64,000 nt of DNA, taken from contig NW_020167532.1 in the NCBI RefSeq assembly GCF_001641265.1, forward strand, positions 620,001-684,000. Reading direction: 5' to 3'. Source of the stretch: Pseudogymnoascus destructans (Eukaryota; Ascomycota; Leotiomycetes; Thelebolales; Thelebolaceae). Position 1 is the first letter of the stretch. Each line of letters starts with the position of its first letter. The notes beneath the pieces were generated by a model. That model worked only from the letters and a program-made list of their open reading frames with translations. It ran no database searches and was not told where the DNA came from. A program made the position numbers and the translations under genes. This document shows, in pieces, positions 63,594-64,000 of the stretch.

Positions 63594-64000
63594 TGTAATG
63601 GTGGGTGCACCAGATGTGAGAATCTAGCCACCCAAGGAAGGGATGATTTTACTAAGACAACACACTGTCTTAGGAAAAAGAGCCAAAGGGTCGTAGCTTA
63701 GACTATTCCACAATGCAGCAATCAGGTGTATGATGTAGTGGAGTGGTTTAGACAAGTTGCAACAAATGTTGAGTCTGAGAACTCAGGGATAAGTCAGAGG
63801 TTAGCACCTCACAGACTTTTCAGAAACAAGGAGTAACAAGATCAATGCTTGGAAGCTTGGAAAAGATGTGGAAGTATGTGATAGTCGATTTACTGTATTG
63901 TCTGCTTGCCCTTTCTTAAGGAAAGGGCAATCCTATTTATGCTAAAGGAGTGTAGTTCTCTCATTTTCCAAGACATTCCATGACTAACCAGGCTTGGTAA
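63594..64000 (-). repeat. Gypsy-2 LTR L11, reversed, runs off the window
   Basis: Starts TGTAATGGTGGGTGCACCAG (the reversed LTR end) with 5' flank gatag and continues to the last base in step with the LTR consensus. It could be a solo LTR or the 3' LTR of a minus-strand gypsy-2 element outside the window. Confidence 0.9.

Noticed and set aside
1..64000. tRNA, rRNA or CRISPR loci
   Set aside because: None recognised by eye. The repeats present are LTRs, TIRs or minisatellites; a tRNA scan would settle the tRNA question.

Overview
The window is nuclear DNA of a filamentous ascomycete (Pezizomycotina). The basis is short GT-AG introns of about 55-85 nt with CTAAC/CTGAC branch sites, a PacC/Rim101 gene, a Vip1-type RRM gene, a UFD1-domain gene, and typical fungal transposons (Ty3/gypsy chromoviruses, Ty1/copia, pogo/Fot1, Tc1/mariner, hAT). 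The genus cannot be fixed from the sequence. About five host genes sit as small GC-richer islands in a sea of nested transposable elements.

Layout. 1-1611: two divergent host genes. 1654-8355: a pogo relic hit by gypsy-1 (LTRs 1952-2276 and 7575-7800) and partly inverted. 8427-21075: a copia-1 relic on the minus strand, split by solo LTRs and by a stack of gypsy-2 LTRs that also holds an unrecognised 3-kb insert (15030-18070). 21486-22531: a Vip1-like RRM protein with a metallothionein-like tail. 23027-24663: two opposed pogo pieces. 24664-39871: gypsy-3 on the minus strand, with an internal inversion, an intron-containing antisense gene next to its 3' LTR, a gypsy-2 solo LTR, and inside that LTR the nearly intact gypsy-2 element (28188-34914). 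39872-43675: pacC and its upstream region, which is packed with PacC-type GCCAAG sites. 43953-49355: two pogo elements with a hAT relic between them. 49342-50912: a broken gene rich in small hairpins, then a long fold-back repeat. 50941-55555: a broken plus-strand ORF and copia-2 (minus). 56031-58340: UFD1-domain zinc-finger gene. 58430-64000: pogo and Tc1 relics, copia-3 (plus), and gypsy-2 LTRs.

Insertion history can be read from 5-bp target duplications (gtacc, cttgg, caaag, agaac, acgca, ctcga, ccctt, tcgag, ccttc, ttagg, ccttg). Gypsy-2 LTRs are the youngest layer: they interrupt copia, pogo, gypsy-3 and each other. Most transposon ORFs carry stops where TGG, CGA or CAG codons are expected, which fits C-to-T decay such as RIP. 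The most interesting points are the PacC-site cluster upstream of pacC, the RRM-metallothionein fusion, a self-priming signature placed at the same spot in all three gypsy families, the antisense gene in gypsy-3, and the unexplained 3-kb insert.
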